NCBI GenBank assembly: GCA_029267955.1
Contig: JAJUHI010000004.1
Coordinates: forward strand, 1-34,605
Direction of reading: 5' to 3'
Source: Sporobacter termitidis
GTDB lineage: Bacteria; Bacillota; Clostridia; Oscillospirales; Oscillospiraceae
Length of the DNA stretch: 34,605 bases
The notes under the pieces were generated by a model. That model was given only the letters and a program-made list of their open reading frames with translations, had not been told where the DNA came from and made no database searches. Below are positions 1-8,461 of this stretch, in pieces (within the stretch, counting starts at the first letter, position 1; the number at the start of each line of letters is the position of its first letter). Made by a program: the position numbers and the translations under genes.

Positions 1-2
1 CC

Positions 3-476
3 CGGGCGGCTTATCTTGAAGACCTTTTAAACGCCGAGCTGGACGGGCGCAATCTGGTGCGTGAAAAGTACATCCACATGATGAAAAACGTCGTCCCGGC
101 GCAGTACGCGCTGCTGGCCGAGACGATCCCCATACCGGAGCCAGCCGTTACAAAACTTGCGGGCGAAATTTCCGACAGGCTGCTGGCCCAGACGCAGACG
201 CTGTTCGACCGGTATCCCCATGTGACCGGCGCCGGTCGGCCCCTGCGGGCATCATCCGACACGCCGTATGTCACCTCCATTGAAACCTATCAATACAGCG
301 AGCTGCTGACCTATTCCGAAGCAACGCTTACCGCCCTGAAGGCCCATTTGGAAGCATTGGAGAAAGAGGGCCGTCTGCTGGCGCGGGAAATCCTTGAAAA
401 CACCGTCCGCCACTACGGCTACCAGACCCTGGAGGCGGCGGAAAACGCGGCAAAAACCCGCGGTATGCGCCCATGA
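3..476 (+). CDS. DUF4125-like protein, 5'-truncated by the window edge
   Basis: Frame 3 is open from the window edge (RAAYLEDLLNAELDGRNLVREKYIHMM...); stop at 474-476 overlaps the next ATG. Family call from memory of DUF4125 sequences beside DUF4037 genes. Confidence 0.6.
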   Translation, partial: RAAYLEDLLNAELDGRNLVREKYIHMMKNVVPAQYALLAETIPIPEPAVTKLAGEISDRLLAQTQTLFDRYPHVTGAGRPLRASSDTPYVTSIETYQYSELLTYSEATLTALKAHLEALEKEGRLLAREILENTVRHYGYQTLEAAENAAKTRGMRP

Positions 477-1399
477 CGGACTTTTATGACAGGCTTGACG
501 CGCTGTATCAGGCCGGCGACCCTGAGGCCGTGGAGCCGTTTATCCGGGCGCAGCTCCGGCACGTTGCGGACACGGCGGGCGACGACAGCCCCGAATACGC
601 CGCGGTATTAAACGAGCTGGGCGGCTTTTTGCGGGGCGTCAGCCGGTATGACGAGTCGGAGCGGGCCTTTCAGCAGGGCCTTGACATCCTAAAGGCCCAG
701 GGCGGACATTTCACTACCCAGTACGCTGTCATGCTGATGAATTTTGCGGGCCTTTACCGGCTCACGGGCCGGGCGGACGAAGCCGTGAGATTGTTCACCG
801 AAGCCAGGCAGCTCCTGGACGCTTCGGGAGCGGAAAAGGATGCGGCCTACGCCGCCGTTTTGAATAATCTGGCGCTGGCGTATCAGGATACGGGCGATTT
901 TGACGCGGCGCTGCAGACGGCGCTGGAGGCCGACGCCCTCGCCAGGCAGCTTGGTACGGGCGACCATGAAAAAGCCGCCTCGCGCAACAACCTTGCCGTC
1001 CTCTGCCTGTGCGCCGGACGGCCCCGGGAGGCGGAGGCGTACATTGACGAAGCCCTAGACCTCTACGACCGGATGCCGGAGCCCGATGTCCACCACGCCG
1101 CCGCGCTGACCACAAAAGCCACCCTTTGCTGCCGCGCCGGCCAGTTTGAGAAGGCGCTGCCCCTGTTTCTGCGGGCTAAAGACCTGACGGCGCGCTTTTT
1201 CGGCAGAAATATCGAATACGCCGCCGGGGAGCGCCATATTGCCATGACCTACGAAGCCCTGGGCGATTTAAAAAACGCCCTTGTCCATATAGCCAGCGCG
1301 CTTAAAACGTATGAACAGCTGCTGGGGCCGGACCACCCGCGCGCGGCGGAGTGCCGCGCCATGCAGGAGCGCATTTTATCGCGGGAGACGCCCTTATGA
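473..1399 (+). CDS. Tetratricopeptide repeat protein
   Basis: Repeated TPR-like units (AAVLNNLALAYQDTGDFDAALQTALEADALARQLG, AAGERHIAMTYEALGDLKNALVHIASALKTYEQLLG); ATGA overlaps with both neighbours. Confidence 0.85.
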   Translation: MTDFYDRLDALYQAGDPEAVEPFIRAQLRHVADTAGDDSPEYAAVLNELGGFLRGVSRYDESERAFQQGLDILKAQGGHFTTQYAVMLMNFAGLYRLTGRADEAVRLFTEARQLLDASGAEKDAAYAAVLNNLALAYQDTGDFDAALQTALEADALARQLGTGDHEKAASRNNLAVLCLCAGRPREAEAYIDEALDLYDRMPEPDVHHAAALTTKATLCCRAGQFEKALPLFLRAKDLTARFFGRNIEYAAGERHIAMTYEALGDLKNALVHIASALKTYEQLLGPDHPRAAECRAMQERILSRETPL

Positions 1400-2331
1400 A
1401 CGCTATGACCCTCTCCCGGCAGTATTTTACGGAGATTGCCCGGCCTTATCTCCAGGAGGATTTCCCCCACCTCTACCCTGCCCTTGCCGCCGGACTTGTG
1501 GGCAACGGGTCGGAATGCTTCGGCTATGACGACGAGATTTCCCGGGACCACGACTGGGGCGTGGATTTCTTTATCTGGCTGCCGGAGGAGAACCGGGACC
1601 TGGTCCCTGCCCTCCAGGCCTGGAAATCGGCGCTGTTTGACAAGCACCCGCCGGTATACCCCAGAACGCGCTCGGAATACGGCGCGCGCCTGGGCGTCAT
1701 GACCGCCGGCGATTTTTACAGAAGCCTCATCGGCTTCCCCCAGGGCCCGCAGACCCTGGAGGACTGGCGGCGGATACCGGAGGAGAACCTTGCCATGGCC
1801 GTCAACGGCGAGGTCTTTATGGACAACGCCGGGGCGTTCACCGCCGTGCGTCGACGGCTGCTGGAACATTACCCGGAGGATCTGCGTCTGAAAAAGCTGG
1901 CCGCCCGGTGCATGGCCATCGCCCAGACAGGCCAGTATAACGCAATACGGTGCTACCGCCGGGGCGACTATGTGACCCTGCGGGCCGTCACCGCCCGTTT
2001 TACCGACAGCGTCATCTCCGCCGTGTTTCTGCTCAACAGGGTTTATAAGCCCTATTATAAGTGGGCCTTCCGCCGCATGACGGAACTGCCTGTTTTGGGG
2101 CCGGAGCTGGGCCCTGAGCTGACGGCGGTGGCGCTGTCTCCCATCGACGACCCGGATAGCTTCAAGCTTCTGGACGCGCGGCTCCGCCGCATCTGCGACC
2201 GTTTGGGCGCCGAGCTTATAAATCAGGGCCTGTCCTCTTCCGACGACTGGTTTTTTACCTCTCACGCCGAAGAGATCCGGCAAAAAATCCGCGATCCTTT
2301 TCTCAAATCTCTGCCGACGCAGTACGAATAA
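1396..2331 (+). CDS. DUF4037-like protein with a nucleotidyltransferase-like motif
   Basis: ATG at 1396 overlaps the upstream TGA (ATGA). N-terminal GNGSECFGYDDEISRDHDWGVDFFIW resembles the GS...D-x-D pattern of pol-beta-type nucleotidyltransferases. Confidence 0.65.
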   Translation: MNAMTLSRQYFTEIARPYLQEDFPHLYPALAAGLVGNGSECFGYDDEISRDHDWGVDFFIWLPEENRDLVPALQAWKSALFDKHPPVYPRTRSEYGARLGVMTAGDFYRSLIGFPQGPQTLEDWRRIPEENLAMAVNGEVFMDNAGAFTAVRRRLLEHYPEDLRLKKLAARCMAIAQTGQYNAIRCYRRGDYVTLRAVTARFTDSVISAVFLLNRVYKPYYKWAFRRMTELPVLGPELGPELTAVALSPIDDPDSFKLLDARLRRICDRLGAELINQGLSSSDDWFFTSHAEEIRQKIRDPFLKSLPTQYE

Positions 2332-2345
2332 AGGGGGCGATCTGC

Positions 2346-3272
2346 ATGTCCAGTTCGCATAAGAAGAAAATACTTGTTATCGGCGGCAGCGCTTTTGCTG
2401 GGCGCGTGTTTTCCATCCAGATGTCCAAAAAAGACCACATGGAGCTCCATGTGGTCAACCGCGGCCAGTTTCCGCTGAACCTGCCCAGTGTGAAAGAATA
2501 TAAATGCGACCGGCACAACCCCAGAATGCTGGCCCGCATCGTTCCGGAAGGACCCTACGACGCGGTGGTCGACTTCTGCGCCCACACGGCCGGCGAGGTC
2601 AGCTCGCTTTTAGACGCGCTCCGGGGCCGGTTTTCCCATTACATCATGTTCTCCTGCGCTAGTGTCTACGAGCCGTACGGCGACAAGGCCAAAAAGGAGG
2701 ACGACCCGCTTGTCACATCAAGCCAGGGGGACCCGATTTCCGATCAAATCTACAACAAAATCCTGCTGGAGCAGGAGACGGTCGCAACCTGTAAGAGCCT
2801 GGGCGTCCCCTATACAATCTTCCGCCCGACCTTTATCTACGGCCCCTTTACCCGTTCCGGGCGCGAATCCCATTACGTGGAGCTGATTGCCCGCGGACAC
2901 GTGGTGCCGGTCCCCACGGACGCCACCTCCCGGTTCCAGCTGGTCTATGTCTTTGACATCGCCCGGGCTTTGGAGGTCAGCATCGGCGACGAGAGGGCCT
3001 TTAACCAGATCTTCAACCTGTCGGCCCCGGAGGAGATCACCCACGGTAAGCTGCTGGAGGCCTTCGAGGAGTTCAACGGCGGCCCCTTCATGTCGCGGCC
3101 GGTCACCGTGGAGGAGATTCTGGACGAGAACATCCCCAATCCCTTCCCCCTGACGGAAAACGAGCTGTTTTCCGGAGAGAAATTCGCCGAGACCTTTGAG
3201 TTTACCTATACGCCCTTCATGGAAGGCATGGAGAAAACCTTTAAAATCTTCTACTCGCTGTTTATCAGCTGA
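2346..3272 (+). CDS. NAD-dependent epimerase/dehydratase-like (atypical SDR) protein
   Basis: N-terminal KKILVIGGSAFAGRVFSIQ Rossmann motif, FRPTFIYGPFTRSG, FQLVYVFDIARAL; RBS-like gggggcgat upstream. Confidence 0.8.
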   Translation: MSSSHKKKILVIGGSAFAGRVFSIQMSKKDHMELHVVNRGQFPLNLPSVKEYKCDRHNPRMLARIVPEGPYDAVVDFCAHTAGEVSSLLDALRGRFSHYIMFSCASVYEPYGDKAKKEDDPLVTSSQGDPISDQIYNKILLEQETVATCKSLGVPYTIFRPTFIYGPFTRSGRESHYVELIARGHVVPVPTDATSRFQLVYVFDIARALEVSIGDERAFNQIFNLSAPEEITHGKLLEAFEEFNGGPFMSRPVTVEEILDENIPNPFPLTENELFSGEKFAETFEFTYTPFMEGMEKTFKIFYSLFIS

Positions 3273-3293
3273 GCGCGCGCGATAAAATTTAAG

Positions 3294-3330
3294 CAGCCCG
3301 ACGCCGTTGACGGTGTCGGGCTGTTATTTT
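3294..3330. terminator. Bidirectional intrinsic terminator between convergent genes
   Basis: CAGCCCGACgCCG-ttga-CGGtGTCGGGCTG stem (3294-3323) followed by ttatttt; lies between the epimerase (+) and rnfB (-). Confidence 0.8.
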
Positions 3331-3341
3331 GTCTATCTTGC

Positions 3342-4163
3342 TTATGCCGTCCGGCTGTTGACGCCTCTGAAGTCGGCTTCGGTGATGCACTTGACCGGGC
3401 AGACCTGGACGCATTTGCCGCAGGCGGTGCATTTGTCGTAGTCGATCACCGCCACGTTGTCCGTCACTACAATCGCGCCGGCGGGGCACTCGCGCTCGCA
3501 CCGCTTGCAGGCGATGCAGCCGCGGCTGCACTGCTGCCGCGTCACGGCGCCCTTCTCCTTATTGCTGCACATGACCGCCTGGCGGATGGCGTCCGGTTCG
3601 ATAGTGATGATGCCGTTGGGGCACGCCGCGGCGCACAGGCCGCAGCCGGTGCACAGCCGCGTATCGACCCGCGCCAAGCCGTTTTCGATGCAGATGGCGC
3701 CTTCGGGGCAGACGGCGGCGCAGTCGCCGAAGCCCATGCAGCCGTAAGTGCAGGACCCTTTCCCGCCGTACAGGAGCTTGCAGGCCTGACAGGTATTTAT
3801 GCCCTCGTAGTTCATCCTGTCCCGGGTGGCTGTATTGTCGCCGCAGCAGTGGACAACCGCCACCTTCTCCTGTACTTCCTCAAAGGCGACGCCGAGTATT
3901 TCGCTGATCTCCCGGGAGACGGCGTCGCCGCCGGGGATGCAGAGGTTTGTTCTGACGCCGTTACCGTCCACCAGGGCGGCGGCGTAGCCGTCGCAGCCGG
4001 GGTACCCGCAGGCGCCGCAGTTGGCGCCGGGCAGCTTCTCCCGGATACGCTCGGCGCGCTCGTCTGTTTTGACCGCCATCACCTTGGAGGCGACGGCCAG
4101 CATCACGGCGCACAAGAGGCCGATTGCCGTCACAGAGACGACGGCAGTTATGATACCACTCAT
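3342..4163 (-). CDS. rnfB: Rnf complex subunit B, polyferredoxin
   Basis: N-terminal TM, GANCGACGYPGCDGYAAAL, and several CxxCxxC...CP 4Fe-4S motifs (CTGCGLCAAACP, CKRCERECP, CTACGKCVQVCP). Confidence 0.95.
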   Translation of the reverse strand: MSGIITAVVSVTAIGLLCAVMLAVASKVMAVKTDERAERIREKLPGANCGACGYPGCDGYAAALVDGNGVRTNLCIPGGDAVSREISEILGVAFEEVQEKVAVVHCCGDNTATRDRMNYEGINTCQACKLLYGGKGSCTYGCMGFGDCAAVCPEGAICIENGLARVDTRLCTGCGLCAAACPNGIITIEPDAIRQAVMCSNKEKGAVTRQQCSRGCIACKRCERECPAGAIVVTDNVAVIDYDKCTACGKCVQVCPVKCITEADFRGVNSRTA

Positions 4164-4181
4164 TGAGCCATCTCCTCCTTT

Positions 4182-4778
4182 CTAACCGAACAGATTTTCA
4201 ATAACGCCGTTAAAGCCGAAGAACGCCAGCGACAGGATCGCCGCCGAGATCAGCGTTATCGGCAGGCCCTTAAAGGACGGGGGCGGGTCGCTGGCCTCCG
4301 TGTGGCTGCGCACGCCGGAGAAGATCACCATGGCCAGCATGAAGCCAAGACCGGAACCCAGCGCGTTCACAAGCGCCTCAATAAAGGTGTAGCCCTTGTT
4401 GATGTTGGCGATGGTCACGCCCAGCACCGCGCAGTTGGTTGTGATCAGCGGCAGGTAGACGCCCAGGGCCGTATACAGCGCCGGGATGTACTTTTTCAGC
4501 GTGATTTCCACCAGCTGCACCAGGGCGGCGATGACCAGAATGAACACAATCGTCTGCAAATAGCCCATGCCGTTGGGGTTGAGCAGATACGCCTGAATGG
4601 GCCAGGTGACGGCGGTGGCCAGCAGCATAACAAAGATGACGGCCACGCTCATGCCGGTGGCGTTTTTCAGCTCCTTGGAGACGCCCAGAAACGGACAGAT
4701 GCCCAGGAACTGACGCAGAACGTAGTTGTTGACCAGCACGGCGCTCATGAGGATAATAACCAAAGCTCTGAAATCCAT
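4182..4778 (-). CDS. rnfA: Rnf complex subunit A
   Basis: 198-aa polytopic protein (NNYVLRQFLGICPFLGVSKELKNATGMSVAVIFVM, TTNCAVLGV); position in rnf order. Confidence 0.95.
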   Translation of the reverse strand: MDFRALVIILMSAVLVNNYVLRQFLGICPFLGVSKELKNATGMSVAVIFVMLLATAVTWPIQAYLLNPNGMGYLQTIVFILVIAALVQLVEITLKKYIPALYTALGVYLPLITTNCAVLGVTIANINKGYTFIEALVNALGSGLGFMLAMVIFSGVRSHTEASDPPPSFKGLPITLISAAILSLAFFGFNGVIENLFG

Positions 4779-5455
4779 CAGTTGTCACCCGCCTCTCCGC
4801 ATTTCAGCTTGCCGCAGGCGGCGGCCGACGGACAGCCCTCGCAGCCGAATTCGGTTTTCTTAATAGCCTTCCCCTTGGTGAGCTTGTTGACAAGGGCGAT
4901 GAGCAGGCCGAAGACCACAAAGCCGCCGGGGGCCATGGTCATGATGGAGATGGTGTTCTCGGACAGCGCCGGGATGGCCATGCCGAACCAGGTGCCGTTG
5001 CCGAAAATCTCCCGGATGGTCGCCATGGCCAGCAGCGCCAGCGTAAAGCCGACGCCCATGCCGATGCCGTCCAGGGCCGAGTCGCCGACGCCGTTCTTGT
5101 TGGCAAACATCTCCGCCCGCCCTAAAATAATGCAGTTGACGACGATCAGGGGCAGGTAGATGCCCAGCGCCTGATACAGGGAGTAGGCGTACGCCTCCAC
5201 CACCATCTGGACGACGGTGACAAAGCCGGCGATGACGACGATGTAACACGGGATTCTGACCTTGTCGGGAATCACGTTTCTCAAAAGCGAGATGGCGATG
5301 TTGGAGCACACCAGCACCGCCGTAGCGGCCAGGCCCATGCCGATGGCGTTGGTGGCCTGGGTGGAGACCGCCAGCGTCGGGCAGGTGCCCAGAACCAATA
5401 CCAGAACGGGGTTTTCCTTGAGGATGCCCCGGGTCAGGTTGGCTAGTTTTTTCAT
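4778..5455 (-). CDS. rnfE: Rnf complex subunit E, with Cys-rich C-terminal tail
   Basis: NPVLVLVLGTCPTLAVSTQATNAIGMG, VVNCIILGRAEMFA; C-term FGCEGCPSAAACGKLKCGEAGDN. Confidence 0.95.
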   Translation of the reverse strand: MKKLANLTRGILKENPVLVLVLGTCPTLAVSTQATNAIGMGLAATAVLVCSNIAISLLRNVIPDKVRIPCYIVVIAGFVTVVQMVVEAYAYSLYQALGIYLPLIVVNCIILGRAEMFANKNGVGDSALDGIGMGVGFTLALLAMATIREIFGNGTWFGMAIPALSENTISIMTMAPGGFVVFGLLIALVNKLTKGKAIKKTEFGCEGCPSAAACGKLKCGEAGDN

Positions 5456-5973
5456 TTCGCCGCCTCCTTTGCAATCTCAAAAGCGCTGTAGGCGTCTTTG
5501 ACTGCGTTTATATAGGCCCTGGAGGTGATGGTGGCGCCGGATACGGCGTCAACGCCCTCCAGCGCGGCGTCAGACCCGGGCAGAACGCGCTCCAGAGTGT
5601 CGATGGCCTTGGTGCCGATCCCCTTCGTCTCGGACTGCTCCAGTGTCCTGCAGGCGATGAGGAAGCCGTCGGGGTCGATACCGCAGAGGAGCTTCATATC
5701 GCCGCCGTAGCCGGCGGTGGTCAGCGCGATGACGTAGCCGACGCCGTTTGTCGCTCTGTAGACCTCCGTCACGGCAGCCGGCAGGCCGTCCAGGGTCAGC
5801 TCTTCAAAGCCCTCGGCCTCCGGTATGATGGCGTTTCTTGCTTCCTCCGCCCGCCGGGCGGCCGCCTCGGCGATCACCGGCCCGGTAAAGCTGTCCGTGA
5901 TGGCCAGGGCCGCGGTGATGACAAGGCAGATGACGGTTAAAACCAGGATGGGCAGTACAAAATCCTTTTTCAT
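5452..5973 (-). CDS. rnfG: Rnf complex subunit G (FMN-binding)
   Basis: N-terminal TM; VDAVSGATITSRA flavinylation-type SGAT motif. Confidence 0.93.
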   Translation of the reverse strand: MKKDFVLPILVLTVICLVITAALAITDSFTGPVIAEAAARRAEEARNAIIPEAEGFEELTLDGLPAAVTEVYRATNGVGYVIALTTAGYGGDMKLLCGIDPDGFLIACRTLEQSETKGIGTKAIDTLERVLPGSDAALEGVDAVSGATITSRAYINAVKDAYSAFEIAKEAAK

Positions 5974-6887
5974 GAGCCGGCACCTCCAAACGCCTTGCGC
6001 CTTGTCAGGCGGTTAATATACGGCACCAGGATGTTCATCAGCAGAATGGCGTAGGAGACGCCCTCTGGGAAGCTGCCGTAGACCCGGATGAGCACGGTGA
6101 AAAAGCCTGCGCCGAAGCCGAAGATGATTTTCCCCCAATTTGTCTGGGGCGAGGTGACGTAATCGGTGGCCATGAAGAAAGCGCCGAGAACAAGCCCGCC
6201 GGACAGCATCTGATACAGGGGCTGCTGCCCTAACAGCAGCGTCAACAGGCCCACCGTCCCGATGAAAGCCACCGGGATATGCCAGCTGATAACCCGGCGG
6301 ATTAGGAGGTAGACACCGCCCAGTAAAAGGGCCAGCACGCTGGTCTCGCCCAGGCAGCCGCCCCGGACGCCCAGCAGCATATCTTTAAGCGGCGGCAGCA
6401 GCTCCGGGGTACCTTTAGCGATTATCGCCAGCGGCGTGGCGCCGGACACGCCGTCCGGGGCCACCCAGCTTGTCATGGAAACCGAAAAAGCTAAAAACAT
6501 CACAATCCGCGCCGTAATGGCGGGGTTGGCAAAGTTTTTGCCGATGCCGCCGAACAGCTGCTTGACGAGAATGATGGCCACCACGCTGCCGAAAACCGCC
6601 TGCCAGAGCGGGATGGTAACCGGCAGATTGTACCCTAACAGCAGGCCTGTCACGACGGCGGACAGATCGCCCACGGTGACGGGCTTTTTCATGGCCTTTT
6701 CATACAGCCACTCGCTGAGGACGCAGGATAATACGCACACGGCGGCCACCAGGGCCGCCCGCGGGCCGAAGACCCAGACGGCGGCAATAAGGGCCGGAAC
6801 AAGGGCGATGATCACATCCAGCATGATTCTGCGGGTTGTGGCACTGCTTCTGATGTGGGGGGACGCCGAAACCGTCAGCATACTCAT
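5970..6887 (-). CDS. rnfD: Rnf complex subunit D
   Basis: Multi-TM; DGVSGATPLA SGAT motif; FANPAITARIVMFLAFS. Confidence 0.94.
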   Translation of the reverse strand: MSMLTVSASPHIRSSATTRRIMLDVIIALVPALIAAVWVFGPRAALVAAVCVLSCVLSEWLYEKAMKKPVTVGDLSAVVTGLLLGYNLPVTIPLWQAVFGSVVAIILVKQLFGGIGKNFANPAITARIVMFLAFSVSMTSWVAPDGVSGATPLAIIAKGTPELLPPLKDMLLGVRGGCLGETSVLALLLGGVYLLIRRVISWHIPVAFIGTVGLLTLLLGQQPLYQMLSGGLVLGAFFMATDYVTSPQTNWGKIIFGFGAGFFTVLIRVYGSFPEGVSYAILLMNILVPYINRLTRRKAFGGAGS

Positions 6888-8206
6888 TGGACCTTCGCCT
6901 CCTTCCCGGCTTTCTGTTTATCCTGATAGCTTTTGAGCATGGGCTTGGAAAGCTTCATCACCTGCACCAGCCGCCGCTTCGCCGGACAGACAAAGGCGCA
7001 ACAGCCGCACTCCATGCAGAGATTGACTTTATACGTCTCCAACAGCTCCGGCTTTTTCAGCTGATACGCGGTTTCAATGTTCAGTGGCATCAGCTTCATC
7101 GGACACGCCTTGACGCATCGGCCGCAGCGGATGCAGGGCGTCTCTTCCGGCAGCGCCGCGTCTTTTTTGTTAAAGGCCAGGACGTCGTTGGTGTTTTTTA
7201 AAACGGGCACGCTGTCGTCCGGCACGGCGATGCCCATCATCGGGCCGCCGTACAGAATCTTTTCCGCGCCTTCCAGCCCGCCGCAGAACTCAAACAGATC
7301 TTTAATCGGCGCGCCGATGGGCGCGATGACGTTTTTCGGTTCTTTCACGGCGGAGCCGTCCACCGTGACGCATTTTTCAATAAGGGGCATGCCCGTCTTG
7401 ACGTACCGCGCGATGGCCGCCAGGGTCGTGACGTTGAGGACAACAACGCCCACATCCAGCGGCAGCTTCCCTTCCGGGACAATCCTGCCGGTGATGCTGT
7501 ATATCAGGACCTTTTCGCCGCCCTGCGGATAGAGCCCGGGCAGCTCGAACACTTCGACGCCTTCCGTCTTTGCGGTCAGGTCCTTCATAACCCGGATGGG
7601 CTCCGGCTTGTTTTTCTCAATCCCGATGACGATCTTTTTCCCGAAGAATTTCCGCAGCAGCCCGATGCCCTCGGCCACAAAGTCGGTTTCATCCAGCATG
7701 GTGCGCGTGTCGGAGGTGATATACGGCTCGCACTCCGCGCCGTTTATCAGGATATAGTCAACCTTGTCAAGCTCTTTGACCGTCAGCTTCACCGCCGTCG
7801 GGAATCCGGCCCCGCCGAGCCCAACGACGCCGCTGTCCCTGACCGCCTGCAAAAACTCATCCAGGTTGGTCACCGCCGGCGGCTTTAGCCCCTCCCAGAG
7901 CGTCTGTTGTCCGTCGGACTCGATGGTTATTGCCGTGGTCTTCTGACCGGCCGACGTTATAAAATCGCCGACGCTTTTGACCTTGCCGGAGACGCTGCTG
8001 TAAACCGGCGACGAGACAAAGCCCGCGGCCTCGCCCACGAGCTGGCCCACCGCCACCTGGTCTCCGGCTTTGACCACCGGTTTTGCCGGCGCGCCGATGT
8101 GCATGGACATCGGAAGCACGATTTCCTTTGGCAGCGGCAGCCTTTCCGGCTTGCTTCCGGCTGTATTCTTACGGTGCGGCGCGTGGACGCCGCCGAGTCT
8201 TCTCAT
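6884..8206 (-). CDS. rnfC: Rnf complex subunit C
   Basis: LPKEIVLPMSMHIGAPAKPVVKAGDQVAVGQLVGEA, GLGGAGFPTAVKL, CIRCGRCVKACPMKLMP. ATG at 8206 preceded by ggggaga is preferred over the ORF-track start at 8257. Confidence 0.93.
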   Translation of the reverse strand: MRRLGGVHAPHRKNTAGSKPERLPLPKEIVLPMSMHIGAPAKPVVKAGDQVAVGQLVGEAAGFVSSPVYSSVSGKVKSVGDFITSAGQKTTAITIESDGQQTLWEGLKPPAVTNLDEFLQAVRDSGVVGLGGAGFPTAVKLTVKELDKVDYILINGAECEPYITSDTRTMLDETDFVAEGIGLLRKFFGKKIVIGIEKNKPEPIRVMKDLTAKTEGVEVFELPGLYPQGGEKVLIYSITGRIVPEGKLPLDVGVVVLNVTTLAAIARYVKTGMPLIEKCVTVDGSAVKEPKNVIAPIGAPIKDLFEFCGGLEGAEKILYGGPMMGIAVPDDSVPVLKNTNDVLAFNKKDAALPEETPCIRCGRCVKACPMKLMPLNIETAYQLKKPELLETYKVNLCMECGCCAFVCPAKRRLVQVMKLSKPMLKSYQDKQKAGKEAKVQ

Positions 8207-8253
8207 AGCATTGTCTCCCCTCTCCCCGAGTCTTGTAGGATGCTTACACGCAC

Positions 8254-8282
8254 TCAATAATCATATCGCTGTTTTTTGTCAA
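8254..8282 (-). promoter_or_regulatory. Putative sigma-A promoter of the rnf operon
   Basis: Minus strand TTGACA - 17 nt - TATTGA, about 50 nt upstream of the preferred rnfC start. Confidence 0.55.
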
Positions 8283-8461
8283 TGTCCACTGATTTTATAT
8301 TACCAGGGCAAAATGAACGGCGTCTGATTGAAGTCCAACAATTTATTAACAAACTTATGCCGAGGCGGCAAATTGGGGCAGAAACCGGCCAAATTGCATA
8401 ATGACGGCCCCCCTGGCAAAAAATATCGTAGATTAGCCGCTTCAGGAGGAATCACCAAAGA

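Noticed and set aside
1249-2283. 344-aa minus-strand ORF opposite the DUF4037-like gene
   Set aside because: Antisense shadow of a coding gene that has proper RBS/overlap context; no recognisable motif.
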